Below are positions 21,490 through 34,989 of a stretch of DNA of 64,000 nucleotides, in pieces. The translations under genes were made by a program, and so were the position numbers. The notes beneath the pieces were generated by a model. That model worked only from the letters and a program-made list of their open reading frames with translations, had not been told where the DNA came from and did no database searches. Every line of letters begins with the position of its first letter. Within the stretch, counting starts at the first letter, position 1. Origin of the DNA: Dermanyssus gallinae (taxonomy: Eukaryota > Arthropoda > Arachnida > Mesostigmata > Dermanyssidae); contig QVRM01001782.1 in assembly GCA_003439945.1 (NCBI GenBank), positions 1,653,501 through 1,717,500 on the forward strand. Direction: 5' to 3'.

Positions 21490-22200
21490 TAGCGTTCCTG
21501 CGATCTAACAGACGAAGAAGGTGAGGCGAATGCTTGTATATGCACACCTCTATTTTGGTTTTGAGGCAGAAGTAGCATACCTTTATGACACTTGTAATTG
21601 TATCTGAAGATGTTGTAATGATAAAGGCATTTACATCTTAGATGACACAAAGGCAGTTTGAGAAGTAAGTGTGAGAGAGAGGGAAAGACAGAATGTAATA
21701 GTAATAATAATTTGATTGAATCGATGTTTTTGCAGCATAGCACAGCCATGGTTATAGCTTTAGCTCATTGTTGTAATAGGAGACGATCATACGGAATACT
21801 GAAGTCTTACGACAATTACGTGTATGATTGCTGTTCCTCACTGTTTATTATCTGGCCACTGTATCGTTATTAACACTATGGTCGCCTTGGCATTATTACT
21901 AGCTGCGGTTAAAACAGTAGTGAAACGCTTTGCTGTGGTGCCACTGTCTTGCTGTCATGGACACTGCGTGAGCATGTGTGCTTGTATCTGAATACTACTA
22001 CAACAACAATAACAACATGTTGAAGAAGTAAAACAAATACGTCCTGCAGTTATTTATGGTATGTTTGCCTGTCTCTCTCTTTCTCTCTATTACCTGATTG
22101 TTTGTATACACGTACGTGCTATATACTTATTTTTCTCACTCCCTGTGGCGACTGCACGTATGAACCAAACGCGCTACTGTTGACGACCACGTCTACACGT
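21490..22200. other. Unassigned; no gene seen
   Basis: Short frames, dinucleotide-biased patches and a CT run near 22,075. No motif is recognised. Confidence 0.4.
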
Positions 22201-22207
22201 CTAGCAA

Positions 22208-22242
22208 TATGTATATATATATATATATATATATAAATGAAC

Positions 22243-22280
<38 letters not shown>
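22208..22280. repeat. (TA)n microsatellite, interrupted
   Basis: Two TA tracts are separated by aatgaacataaa. Confidence 0.9.
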
Positions 22281-22284
<4 letters not shown>

Positions 22285-22373
22285 TACGTTTGTGTGGTTC
22301 GCTCACGCCTCCATCGTATGGCCGGGGATGGATCAATCAATACGGTTAGTGTGTCACTCACTTGCTGCTATCA

Positions 22374-22463
22374 TTGTTGTTGTTATTGTTGTTGCTGCTA
22401 TTGTTGGCGTTGTCGGCGTTACTGTTGTTGACGTTATCGTCGTCGCCGTCGTAGACGTGGGCG

Positions 22464-22497
<34 letters not shown>

Positions 22498-22516
22498 CGG
22501 CGTTGCTGTTGGCGTT

Positions 22517-22557
<41 letters not shown>

Positions 22558-22950
22558 CGTCGTTGTTAGTGTTGTTGTAGCGTTATTGGTGTTATTGTTG
22601 TTGTTGACGTTGCTGCTTTTGTTGTGAGCGTTGGCGTTGTTCCTATTGGCGTTACTGTTGCTGACGTTGTCGTCGTCGCCGTCGTAGACGTTGGCGTTGT
22701 TGTTGACGTTGCTGTTGTTGTTGACGTTGCTGTTGTTGTCGGCGTTGCTGTTAGCGTTATTGTTGTTGTTACTATTGGTGTTGTTACTGTTGGTGTTGTT
22801 GTTATAACTGTTGTTGTTGTTACTGCTGGTGTTGTTACTGTTGTTGTAGCGTTATTGGTGTTGTTGTTGTCGTCGTCGTCGGTGGCGTTGTTGTTAGTGC
22901 CAGTGTTGTTGTTATTGCAACTGCTGCTGTCAGAGTTATTGTGATAACAA
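22374..22950 (+). repeat. GTT/GTC trinucleotide array
   Basis: Nearly 600 bp of GTT units with GTC, GCG and GCT variants. A longer pattern, gacgttgtcgtcgtcgccgt then cgtagacgt, occurs twice (22,430 and 22,661), so the array contains an internal duplication of about 230 bp. Poly-Val frames are an artefact. No protein is called. Confidence 0.9.
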
Positions 22951-23604
22951 AACGTTGTTGTTGTCGTTATCAGTGTGTTGTTATTGTTGTCAGTGTTGTG
23001 GTTGTTCAGTAGAGCGGCACGGTGGCATTACAGAAAGGCGAAACAATACAGACATTTTTATTATTACTACTACTACTATTATCCGGAGGCGAGATAGCTA
23101 TAGCAATCGCCACAGTGGCATCCGCAGTGGCGCATGCCAGTTCTACCCAGTCGTGGGGCAACAACCGACAGACGAACCCGGGGCGCGTCTTTGCACCCCC
23201 CCCCCCCCCGCCCCGGTCTGCTTAACCCCCACTTACGTTTACTGCTATTGCAGCGACCCAACAACAACAACAACGTCATCCTGCGTAACAAATGCAGTAG
23301 CAGCATCAAAGACAACAACCACGCCGCTACCCCACCTTCTAACCCGTCTGGACAGCATATATATATATATATATAAGCTTTTATCTGGCGATTTACCAAA
23401 GAAAACAAATGGTCAGCTCCCACCACTCTACCTCTGTGGGTCTCCATCAGCCAAACGCTTTCATCGCCCGTTCAGTAATTCTGCTGCTGCTGCTGCCGCT
23501 GCTGTACCTAACGATAGTACTACTACAACCACGATAGCTGCTATTTGTAGCACCACTTTTGGTATTAGTAGTAGTAGTAGCCGCAGCAATCTACCCCACT
23601 TTGT

Positions 23605-23784
23605 CGAGCCCGGTGGATTAAGTCTGCGCCTCGCAACCGGAGGAGACACATAGGTGCGCGGGTTCGAGCCCCACCGTTGCACTGCATTGTATTTATGGGG
23701 GTTGTCCGTCTATGAAGCAATGTGAAAAACAGTTCCGTGCACGTTAAATTTTGGCTGAGGGTCAGCCCGAAAACTTTACTTTAG
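23605..23784 (+). mobile_element. tRNA-derived SINE, copy 5
   Basis: An exact 15-bp target-site duplication, tctaccccactttgt, lies at 23,590-23,604 and 23,785-23,799. Relative to copy 4 the head lacks about 8 bp between two GGTGG repeats, which removes most of the A-box. The B-box GGTTCGAGCCCC is intact. The identical duplication makes this the youngest insertion of the set. A T-run and G-run follow. Confidence 0.9.
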
Positions 23785-23839
23785 TCTACCCCACTTTGTT
23801 TTTTTTTTTGGAGGGGGGGTTCACAAACGGCTAAATAAA

Positions 23840-24255
23840 CAGCAACAACAAACAGCTAAAGAAACAGCAAACATGGTGATTATTAGTCGTCGTCGTCGTA
23901 GTACTAGTAGAATTCTTAGGCTTATCGTAACTGCAATCGATGCAATGTGAGCTTGTGGGGGGCGGGGAGATACCGATCAAGACAGACGAGAAGCTAGAGG
24001 GTAATCGTAAGAAGGCACACAGAAGGGAGCACGCATTTGTTCAATCGTTGTGTGGGCGGGCGGCTTGACAAGGCTTGAGCACGAGCTTTCCGCCGAGCCG
24101 ACCGAGCAAACGAGCTTTCCGCCGGCAGGCGGCCGCCATGGCAGCAACACACGGACGACGGAACGTCGTGTGTCTGTCCACCTACTTACTACTCGGCACA
24201 ACAAGTTGGTGCTGCTCCTCGTGCTTGATGCGATGCTGGTAGGCGTATCGTAGGC
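23840..24255. other. Unassigned spacer
   Basis: Moderately GC-rich sequence with no recognised coding motif. The direct repeat cgagctttccgccg occurs at about 24,082 and 24,112. Confidence 0.35.
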
Positions 24256-24257
24256 GA

Positions 24258-24595
24258 ATGTCTGTTCTTATTGTCGGAGGTGTCGTTGTGGTTGTCGCTG
24301 TTGTCGTCGTTGCTATTGTCTTTATTGTTGTTGTTGTTGTTGTTGTTGTTGTTATTGTTGTTGTTGTTTTTGCCGTTGTTGTGTTCGTTGTAGTTGTTGC
24401 TTTCGCCGTTGTTTGTTGTTGTTGTTGTTGTTGTTTTTCCCGTTGTTGTCATTGTTGATGTTGTTGTCTTCACCGTTTTGTTGTTGTCGTTGCTACTGTC
24501 TTTGTTGTTGCTGTTGTTGTCATTGCAATTGTCTTTGTTGCCGCTGTTTTTGTTGTTTGCGCCGTTGTTATTGTTGTTGTCGTTGTTGTGTTCAT
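24258..24595 (+). repeat. GTT trinucleotide array
   Basis: GTT units with GTC/GCT/TTT variants over about 340 bp. The bulk orientation is the same as at 22.4 kb. Confidence 0.9.
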
Positions 24596-24904
24596 CACAT
24601 TGGCTGGCCGCGTTTGCGCTGTGCGTTGGGCCGGGTCATCTTGGTGCGACTTGGTGCGGCAACTGCCAGCAAGTACTAGTATAACTAAGGACTAGATCAT
24701 GGATTACTGCCGTTTGTCTGTGTGTCTGGCTATCTGACTAACTGACTGGCTGGCTGACGACAGCGTCTTGTGCTTGCTTAAACGATTAAATGACCCGTTG
24801 CATCGTCTTCGGGTATTAGTTCTGCGGTGCGGCCGAGGCCACAGCCGGCGTTGACTGCGGTCTGGTAATTCTTGCACGCACAGCACGAACCCATGAACCT
24901 CCAA

Positions 24905-24978
24905 GGTCGACCACCAACCACCCCACCACCACCCCACCATCACCCCACCACCACCCCACCATCACCCCACCACCGCGA
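24905..24978 (-). repeat. Short G-rich minisatellite (potential G-quadruplex)
   Basis: On the - strand GGTGGTGGGGTGATGGTGGGG is repeated about three times. Many GGGG and GGTGG runs with 1-7 base loops could form a quadruplex. This is inference from base pattern only. Confidence 0.7.
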
Positions 24979-25464
24979 CCAGACCCTCCCACATCCAAAC
25001 CCATCGGCACACACACACACACACATATTCGACGACTACTAACACGACGCCGAAACAGATGAACAAGCGCTCACACACACACAAGCATATACACATAGCT
25101 AGCGCCACCACTTACTGACCGGCACGGCCACATTCCCAAATGAGCCTAACGTTAACATAGCCTATGACGTGGCGTGGCATACGCATGGGAGATGTTTACG
25201 AACTACTAGACGGTGAAAGCATGAGGTAGAAGGGGGTAACGATGGCGTACGCAGAATCGTATACGTCATACGACGTACATAGAATCCCATACATATATAC
25301 ATATACGTATATGTACATAGTACGTACGGATGGATACCTACATACATAGAGACGTACACAAGCACGCAGGCAGACCTCGTAGCATGCTAGCATACACACG
25401 AATGACACTCACAGAAACGGGGTCGTTGTTAATGCGCATTCAGTATTATGAGATTAATGTATAT

Positions 25465-26635
<1,171 letters not shown>

Positions 26636-26639
26636 AGAG

Positions 26640-26745
26640 ACGGCGTCCGCCATCAGCAGCAACAACAACACGCAGCAGCAATAACAACAACAAAACGCAG
26701 CAGCAACAATAACCGCAACAACAACAACAACATTATCAGCCATAA
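26640..26745. repeat. CAA/GCA trinucleotide array
   Basis: Interrupted CAA, GCA and AATAA units, about 100 bp. Confidence 0.85.
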
Positions 26746-26979
26746 TAAGTGGTGGCGAACTTTCGCAAAAAAACACCGGGGAACGGGAGAGAGAGCAAAA
26801 GAAGTGGGCGGTAACCGCAAAACAGCGTAAGACAACCACCGACCAAAAATGAGAGGCGATAGGAGATGTTCTTCTGATTCGTTTGAAGACGGCCACGCTG
26901 GTGACGACGCCAACACAGCTACGACACGGTTGTAGTGCTGAAAGCCACCTGGCCTTCGCTTTGTACCACCCGCTAAATA

Positions 26980-26997
<18 letters not shown>

Positions 26998-27032
<35 letters not shown>

Positions 27033-27091
27033 CATATATATCTATATATATACATACATATACATATACATATATATATATATATACATAC

Positions 27092-27151
<60 letters not shown>

Positions 27152-27171
27152 ATATATATATATATACATAC

Positions 27172-27211
<40 letters not shown>
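26998..27211. repeat. Long (TA)n/(TACA)n microsatellite
   Basis: Over 210 bp of TA with regular TACATACA insertions, preceded by an A-run (about 26,981-26,998). The A-run followed by TA is reminiscent of a retroposed poly-A tail that became a microsatellite, but no element body was recognised upstream. Confidence 0.95.
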
Positions 27212-27213
<2 letters not shown>

Positions 27214-27428
27214 GATTATTGCTTTGTAAACACTCATTGTTAGGTAAACCTCTGCAAATTGCACGCATATTTTAGAACTGATGATATCTGCTATCTGTCG
27301 CACCCGTGCATTGGCATTTATCGCTCCCCTCGTGAAAGATCTCGCGGCGACGAAGAACGTAGTGAGATTCGTTGCAAGCGCCATTGTCATTTGTCCATCC
27401 CTAAACCAAGCTTCCATCCAGGTTTTGT

Positions 27429-27431
<3 letters not shown>

Positions 27432-27466
<35 letters not shown>
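27432..27466. repeat. (TA)n microsatellite
   Basis: A short TA tract followed by TACATACA. Confidence 0.9.
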
Positions 27467-27468
<2 letters not shown>

Positions 27469-27499
27469 CATAAATATTTATGTTTATATATATGTTTTA

Positions 27500-29565
27500 T
27501 ATATACGTGTGTCGATATCACTAGAAGTAAATAAAGCGTCGTATATTATGTACTCAAAAGTAGAACGTTATCTAACTTTAGGAGAAAGGAGAAGAAGCCA
27601 TAGCGTATGGAAAGTGGATTTATTTCGTGCAGAAACGAAACCTACTATAACACCTGTACAGTCTAGTAGCGCCAGCAACTCCCTACTGTGTTTAAGGGTT
27701 GCATGACGTACTTTAGCTTGTGTTTCTGACAACTTAAAATAATAAATCCCAATCTAGAAGAATTGCGAAAAACAATCAATCAAGACAATAAGATGCATGA
27801 AACGAAGCAGAAGCATTCGCGGATGACGGTTTCTATGAGAAACACCTACAGGTTACCAAGTTTCGCCGCCGATTGATACACGATATTGAAAACCAACTAA
27901 GGCATGTGTTCTTCGTTTACTTAAAAATGTTCCCATTTACCGTAGAAGCAGTGTGAAGTCTGAGATAATTACGTGTACTTCTGATTTCGGCCAGACACGC
28001 CAAATTACACCTGATGAAGGGCTAAAGGAAACACGCTTTCTTTCTTTCTCTCTCTCTCTCTTTATATATATTATAGGATCTTATATATATATAGGATCTA
28101 TTTTAGATGGAAAAAGCTGACAGGCCCGACCTTCAAACACAATACTGCTTCAGCTTGACAGTAATTTACGTAAAATAGATGAAATGAAATTTATTTGCTG
28201 CACATTAACTTTATCGGGTAGCGGAATAATATACGAGTGTATAGTTGTGGTTGTAACACAGTCAATGGCTGCACGCCAGAAAGTTGTTGGCACTGAACAG
28301 GTGACTTAAGTACTAGATGAAGTCTCAAACTGTTGGATATATACGTTGTCGTTATGGTTATCATAGCGTGACCTAACAGCCTAATAACCTTAATTGTACT
28401 GCACAGCAATAAGCTAGATACGTTTGTTGGACCGTGTGAAAAATACTGCTTGATCCAAGAAGTATGCTTGCAAGTTATAGGATGGCGACGTTTTGCTGAC
28501 AATGTTTTTTTGAGAAAACCAATATAATAGTAAAGAGTAGCTTATTGAACGAGATACGTCTTATGTAAGTAGTAAACGCGCATTGCTGATATTAGAGCTC
28601 TTTCAACAAACCCTTTGTAGCTACATAAATCTAAAAAATATATATATGATATATATATATATATATATACTCGTGTGATTGCATTTTAACTTGTGCTTGA
28701 CGGGGTTTGTGCGCCTTGTATCTTTGTCAGAATATATATATATATATATACACACAGACGGTTTCGCACCATTAAGTTAAATGACAAGAAACAGCATAGG
28801 TATGGGACCGTAGTGAACTGTTCATACTACGAAGCCTTTAACAAACTAGATAAAAAGACAGTTAAATCTGTGGCTAATCACTGAATTGGAACGAATAAAT
28901 TTTAACGACGTGGAGTCTGCGTCTAGAGTAATAGCAACCACGCCAAGGTCGCTGCTTAAACGAGTGTCCCCCTAAAATCGGTTTGCTATTCAGCGCACAA
29001 TTTCACGGCACCAACGCTGACTGATGCGGAGAACTGAACAAGCAGTTACGGAAGTAGCTGTTTGCATGACGATTATTATTGTTATTATTGTTCTCGCTGC
29101 TGTAACATTAATCAGAGTGGCAGTTTTATTATTCGTTAGTTAATACGTAGTAATATAAGTTAGAGGTTGTTTTGTTGCTTTGCTGCTGTTGCCGTTGATT
29201 ATGTTGTAATTTTGTGTAGTTATTATTACTGTTTTTTTTTTATTAATACGATTTTTTCAATAGTTCTTTTTTGGATTCTTACAATTGCGTTGAACCGACG
29301 TGTTTACTATTATCAGTTAATTTCGTGTCAACTCATGGCGCCTACAATAGAAGCCACGTTGCCTCTACAAACAGCCACCATCTGCCTCAGAAGCATCGCT
29401 TTGCTTCGGTCGCCCGTAATATCTGTATTTGTCTGATTGGTATTTTAATTATGAAAAGCCACAGCTTAATTAACAAGAACGATTTGTTACTTTTACAGTT
29501 ATCTGCACAGGCAGTTGCTCAGAAAAAAAATAGATGGAACTGTGTCGCACAGATAGAAAAACTCT
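27500..29565. other. Unassigned; no gene seen
   Basis: Two kilobases of AT-rich sequence with short TA tracts at 28,648 and 28,733. The segment at 28,175 (aaatgaaatttatttgctgc) resembles the AATAAAT-type 3' ends of family X but without a coding body. No gene is called. Confidence 0.4.
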
Positions 29566-29566
29566 A

Positions 29567-29667
<101 letters not shown>

Positions 29668-29922
29668 GAGTTTTATTTATCATTTATCATTATTTAGTTA
29701 ATACAATTGTGAGGTATGAACGTTTAAATCATGTTTGTCCTGCTCTGTTCGCTTTCTGTCAGTTCATGGCGATTATTATTATTATTATTATTATTATTAT
29801 TTTTATTGAATAATTACTCTACTCCATGGCGCCTAAAATAAATGCTGTGCTCCCTCTGCAAACGGCCAATAACAACGCGTGCCTCATGAATTAACCATCT
29901 CGCTCGTAACCTCCTGAAATTG

Positions 29923-30393
29923 CTAACTTAAGTCTTTGAGGAGTACTCCAGTTCCCTTGCTGATTGGTTCTAGTGTCTCCATGGCAATGGGCACAAAAAT
30001 ATATCTTGTTTTCAGTCCAGCGTGTTTATTCCGTTTTCTGGCGTCCGCGTCCTTTGGTACCCACCCGGGCTCAACTGAGCTGTAATGTAAATAGGAAGCG
30101 GTTGTGTACAGAACCGTTGCATCCCAAGCTAAGGGCTGCCTATGTGACCATAATGCGATAATCACCCCATCAGATCCTTTTTCGCCAACGGAAGAGTTGG
30201 GATCCAGCGTGATGCCGAGCTGAGGCGAGCGTAAGGCTTTGAGCCATTCCCACTGAAGGTATCTTGTCCCGCTAAGAACACGGCGCGGTATCTCCGGGAA
30301 ACAAGCCCTCATAGAAGCTCTCAGTTCTTTTTTGCTTTGGAGGTCATCTAGGTTATATTGGCAGGGGTGGTCTTCTAAAGGGCCTGGATCCAC
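29923..30393 (-). pseudogene. Family D RT element, C-terminal fragment
   Basis: An open - strand frame of 156 codons. It aligns by eye with the region at 36.4-36.8 kb: WDATVLYTTASYL against WDATVTDSLSPSM, and RYIFVPIAMETLEPISKGTG against HNFSPVAFEILGPPDPLTE. The pattern WDATV...K-KY...F-P-A-E-LG is the terminal block of an RT-bearing retroelement family. The copy lacks the RT core. The frame is unusually long for such a decayed copy. I do not assign a clade. Confidence 0.6.
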
Positions 30394-30399
30394 CTATAT

Positions 30400-31520
30400 A
30401 GGTGTGTGCACATGTGCGTTGTATTCAACCCTTGAATAAAGGGGACTTTGTATTGTTTTACATTATTATTATTCAAATGTTTGCGATTGCCATACACATA
30501 TACTGCATAGAGAAGCAAGTATTCCTGGGTTTCGCGATGACTGCATGGTTGACAACCAGTGGCTGTCCATCAACCTGCGCAGTTTGCGTCGGAGGGAAAG
30601 GACGCCCGAGACAGCAGCCTCAAGATGTATAGCTACAATACCACATTTGACATTTATTACTATATGCTACACGCCGAGTGACGATGACATAAGATGATAC
30701 ACAGGGCGACCGCGACGGACGTCACCTGGTCAATAAGAGCTTTGCGCACGTGCAAGGATGCATATGCGCTGAAAACCGCGAGCATCGCAAAAACCAAGGT
30801 GGAAGAATGCTCAGGCTGCTGGGGTCGTCAAACAGCTGGGTCCGTGGAGTATCTAGCCACATTCCAACATGTGTAAAACACGCTTTACCTAAAAAATTGC
30901 TTTATAAATTTCAAAAAGTGGTTGACTAGTGGGACTGCATTATATAGTGCCTAAGCTTACATAATAAAAACGACAAAAAAGTATCTAAAACAAAACAATA
31001 TAAATAAACAGAAAAAGTTGCATGATGTGTCAATATAATCCTAAATCCACAACAGAGTACGACTGTGCCCACGATGGAGTCATTTTTATGCATTACATAC
31101 AATACAGCAGTCATCATCAAATCAAACGATATTTTGGCTAAGGCGCGTAATAACAGGACGTCATGTACGCAATGGCTATAGCGCATTTAGCATCTTTGCA
31201 AGCCATTTTTAGTTCGCGCCTAAACTTTGAAACTGATATACTGGTGCGCCTCTTTGGGATTGGAATCCCAAATACGCGAAAGCGGCACGCCAGACGTTTG
31301 TGTTACAGACAGTCGCGTTGTTGATAATCTAACCGGGGATAATCTAATAGGCACCAGTATGAGACTGATAGGGAATGAACGACATTTATTCCATTCATAT
31401 AGAGTATGTATATCATATATCGGCGCCTCATGACATGGCTCGGGAGAATGGCTTATTTGAATATTTTATTTAAGTTTACCCCCCCCCCCCCAATAATAAC
31501 GCCATAAAAAGTATGGCTAA
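30400..31520. other. Unassigned; no gene seen
   Basis: Frames are short and unrelated to families I know. A C-run is at about 31,480-31,490 next to the SINE insertion. Confidence 0.4.
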
Positions 31521-31540
31521 GAACAGGGCAGCGTATATAA

Positions 31541-31730
31541 AAGTAAAGTTTTCGGGGCTGATTCTTCTCAGCCAAGATTTAACGCCCACGGAACTGTTTT
31601 TCTCATTGCTTCATACACGGATCCCCATAGGTACAAATGTGCAACGGTGGGGTTCGAACCCGCGCACCTGCTATGTATCTCCTCCGGTTGCACGGCGCAG
31701 ACATAAGCCGCCACCACGCCACCGGGCTTG
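31541..31730 (-). mobile_element. tRNA-derived SINE, copy 6
   Basis: The target-site duplication is acagggcagcgtatataa (31,523-31,540) and acagggcagtgtatataa (31,731-31,748), 18 bp with one mismatch. The B-box GGTTCGAACCCC is good. Small insertions occur near the A-box and in the tail. Confidence 0.88.
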
Positions 31731-31839
31731 ACAGGGCAGTGTATATAAGAAGTATGCCTTTAATGGGAAGCCCGATAAATCCAATTGAATTAAGGCACCT
31801 TACCGCACTGACGAAAGAACTCTAGCATTGACTTGCAGA

Positions 31840-33000
31840 CGCTAACTAGGTCCGCCCCTTGCGTGCTCGATAATTTCTTGGGAGTGACGTCGCAGAAGCG
31901 AGCTGCTCCGCCAATGCTGGAGACCTCTTAGGATGACGAAGATCGAAGAACAGGAAGTTGGTGTGCTCAGAGCTCTCTGCGAAGGTTGCAATGATACGAA
32001 GTTTGTTTTCTGGACGTTAACAACTCGGCCAAAAATGTGAAAAATACTGATCGCCTTTCCCACTAAATCTAAACATTGGCTTATGTCAACGCTCTGTTGG
32101 AGGGCTTCGCAAAGTGGGATCTTTAATCTATTGAACCCCAGCCGCTATCTTATGTCGTCGGAAAAGGAATCAAGCTTTCGGTCCCGACCTTGTCTGAAAT
32201 TAACATCTTAAATACGGTGGTCATAATTGGCCTATTTTCCATGCAATCTTCAACAGATCTCTAGATGAGGGTCGTGTGCCGGAAACATGGCGGGAATGCA
32301 TATTTAACGTTATCCCGAAAAGAAAAAGTAATCCTATCAGCGTGCACGAAATTATATTTTGAAGTGTAGAAGAGCCGGGAATATCCTAGGTCGCGAAGAA
32401 GGTTGTCTATATGCCTTAGTTGTTGTTCTGAAGTCCGATAGAGCCCCGAGATAGATACAGACAGAACTCTTTGACACTGCTCCGCCAATGCTGTACCCCA
32501 TAAGCTCGCTAATGCAGGCGTGCGTGCCATGGCTTTATTTTTAAGTTCGCCATCATTCTCCAAGTAAACCTGATATTTCTTGACGATGCGATTTGTGAGC
32601 ATGAGCCTGTTATCCGGACCACCGGTTACCAACGCCACCAAATTTATTTCTGGAGTGCCGCTTGCTCGTTTTGATCGCTCGAAACTTAGTTTCCTTGCGA
32701 ATGAAGGGCTCAAGCCTTCTCGTTGTAAACAGTTATCAATTCCAACAATGTTCCAAGAATACCCTCTGAGCACGCTAAACGCACTTTATGACCTGAAGGT
32801 TGCTCCGATGGCGGCCTACGGCATCCAGAGCATATGGGAGCATCACAGCTAGATAAAATAGAGTCTGCGGCATGAAGAAAGCTCAAGTTGTTCCCGAAAG
32901 CGTCTTTGAATCGCCAGCAATGGACACGCAGAACTTGCAGAGACCCTAGATTGATAAGTGGTCAAGGTATTAGAGACAACAACCAATTATAAGTGACTGC
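31840..33000 (+). pseudogene. Heavily decayed family X LINE
   Basis: Recognisable pieces appear in order on the + strand. FHAIFNRSLDEGRVPETWRE then NVIPKRK lie near 32,240-32,330, matching WRALFNECLRAGSLPTQWRD and VIPKGK of the 19-kb copy. FLDDAICEHEPVIRTTGYQ is near 32,580, matching ALDDGVCEHPPFLQTTGYPQ of the 58-kb copy. LNALYDLKVAPMAAYGIQSI then WEH lies near 32,770-32,850. Stops are many and the active-site boxes are lost, so it is older than the other X copies. Long open frames on the - strand here are shadows. Confidence 0.65.
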
Positions 33001-33119
33001 AACCCAATCAACATCTTGTGACCTGCTAGTGACTTCATGGATTCCAGCAAAAGAGAGAAATACTTACACTCCCGCCCTTTAACCGCGATTTAATACGCGC
33101 GGACCCGAACGGGAGTGCC

Positions 33120-33560
33120 CACCAGCCCGAATTGACAGGCCAGCAGATCCCCCACCCTCCCCCCTATCGAGGTTTGGAATGGGGGTACCACACTACTCCA
33201 CCGTACCGATTAGACGCATTCACCTCGCGATTCCGCGTTACACCCCGGAATATACCTTCTCCCCGAAGGGCATTGGACCACTCCAGAGCAGGGGTTCCCC
33301 GTAAAATACGGGGCCAAAAGGCCCTCTCGACCGGTGGTCTGCGTTCGTGTGGCCACTTCTCGCTCATTTTGCCTATTAAGCCAAGGCAGCAGGCGTCCCG
33401 GACGGTACCACCGAGTGTCACTCGGGGCGTTAACCGTCCAGCCCGGGGGACTTCTATGCAGCACGAGTCCCCCGTATTCCACCTTAAACTCTGCCATAGA
33501 ATAGACTTTTACGACCCTGACGTCGGCTGTGTACGCCATTTATGCGATCAGCCGTCTCTC
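33120..33560. other. GC-rich block of unknown nature
   Basis: About 440 bp markedly richer in G and C than its surroundings, with overlapping open frames on both strands (159 codons +, 109 and 85 -). It has short inverted pairs such as ccccgtaaaatacgggg near 33,297. No protein family is recognised. A 5' UTR of a LINE or a structured RNA-coding repeat are possible readings. Confidence 0.35.
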
Positions 33561-33656
33561 GATATCGATACCTGTCAGAGCAATTTCTCTTATCCATTTA
33601 GCTATATATAGTTAGTCGACGATACCTTATTACCTATACATATGTGTTTCATTATG

Positions 33657-33657
<1 letters not shown>

Positions 33658-33692
<35 letters not shown>
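33658..33692. repeat. (TA)n microsatellite
   Basis: A short TA tract. Confidence 0.9.
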
Positions 33693-33693
<1 letters not shown>

Positions 33694-33699
33694 CATACG

Positions 33700-34980
33700 T
33701 CATTATTCCATTCTCAAACCGCCTGTCTTTTACGGTAGAGCTAGGACCGATGAGAGAATACCCAGTAAAATACCACTTGGTCCAAGCTGATATAATTACA
33801 AAATTACCTAACGCGACTTCATCTAATCTGTAGATCAACAATAAGGATACACACGCACTTACACTTATCAGCAAGGTCACGAATTTTGAAATACAAATTA
33901 AGCAAATGTATTTTTGTTTGCGTTTAATTTTCCAAACAAACATTTAATTAACTAGACTTATACAAAACGTTTGTAGTAAACTATCCATTTGTGTAAATGC
34001 ATATGTATATGATTGAAAGGGTGCAAAAAATATCTCAAAAATACTTCACAGAAGATGCAACTTCGAACATAACGACGCTGTTACACCGTCCTTAATTGGC
34101 ATTTTCAGAAATAATGACAAAAGAGTTCCAGTTTAATTCCTGGGTCATTTTTTTTGTGGGCCAAACTATCGCAAAAACCAAACGATGCGTCGAAAGACAG
34201 TTAAGAATTAAACACATAAAAAATATGTACGCCTGGAGCGTAGCCAGTGATATCCACAGCACGACTGCGCAGTTTAGTGCCACTTCTCCATCAATTGCCT
34301 ATCTTTATGTCGACTTAGCAAGACTAAAAGGTGTGTGATTTCAGTTCTGTATCTAGCATACTTCGGCTAATTTTGGCTTCATTTCCATATCGCGGAATTT
34401 CGACGCGCATCTTCTGGCATTCCGCTGCATTTGTCGTTGATGTTGCTGTTTTTATGTTTGTTCTCTTGCTGTGCAATCTATTACCTCGCTGGGAGACATA
34501 ATAGACGCGTTCTCGTGGAACGAAAGTATTTCGGAAACTACAGATCCGTAAGCATATTGCAAGTCCGTTAGTAAAAGCTGTAGCAGTAACAATAATAGCA
34601 TAGGAATTAATATGTGGTATCAACAGTGGCATTGTCTCTCATGCTATCGTTGTCATTACCGTTGGTCAATGCCCCACTCCTGAGCTGTACATAGGTTACA
34701 CGTTTTTTACATATTTATTTTATTGGAGGGGAGGAAATACCTTTACGCACACCCAATTGATGTCAGCGCTGAGTTATGTTGGATTCGACCCTGGCCGTTT
34801 AAGGCCATGTGTAATACCCACAAAAATTCCTCTTTTAGAGTCCAGAGTCCGTGCACGAAATGCCTTCTCTGGTAATACTGTTGGTGCAGCTTATACTGTG
34901 GCATACCAACGAAACTTGCTAATATTATTTTTTGGCCTTGTCGTCAGAACTGTAAATTTATTGTGTTTATTAGAAGTATA
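33700..34980. other. Unassigned; no gene seen
   Basis: Several frames of 60-100 codons occur. None shows a domain or conserved motif, and none is bounded by convincing splice sites. Confidence 0.4.
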
Positions 34981-34989
34981 AGAGCCAAG

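Noticed and set aside
22292..22944. Poly-Val frames resembling membrane proteins
   Set aside because: They are translation of GTT arrays. No start context, conserved residues or splice sites are present.
28170..28502. Possible family X 3' end and - strand frame
   Set aside because: Only an AATAAAT-type end is similar. The frame lacks the zinc-knuckle or RT motifs.
32261..32773. 170-codon - strand frame
   Set aside because: It is a shadow opposite the decayed + strand family X copy, whose RT pieces align in order.
34324..34632. - strand frame with a membrane-like stretch suggesting a receptor end
   Set aside because: Only one weak hydrophobic stretch and no conserved receptor motif; likely chance.
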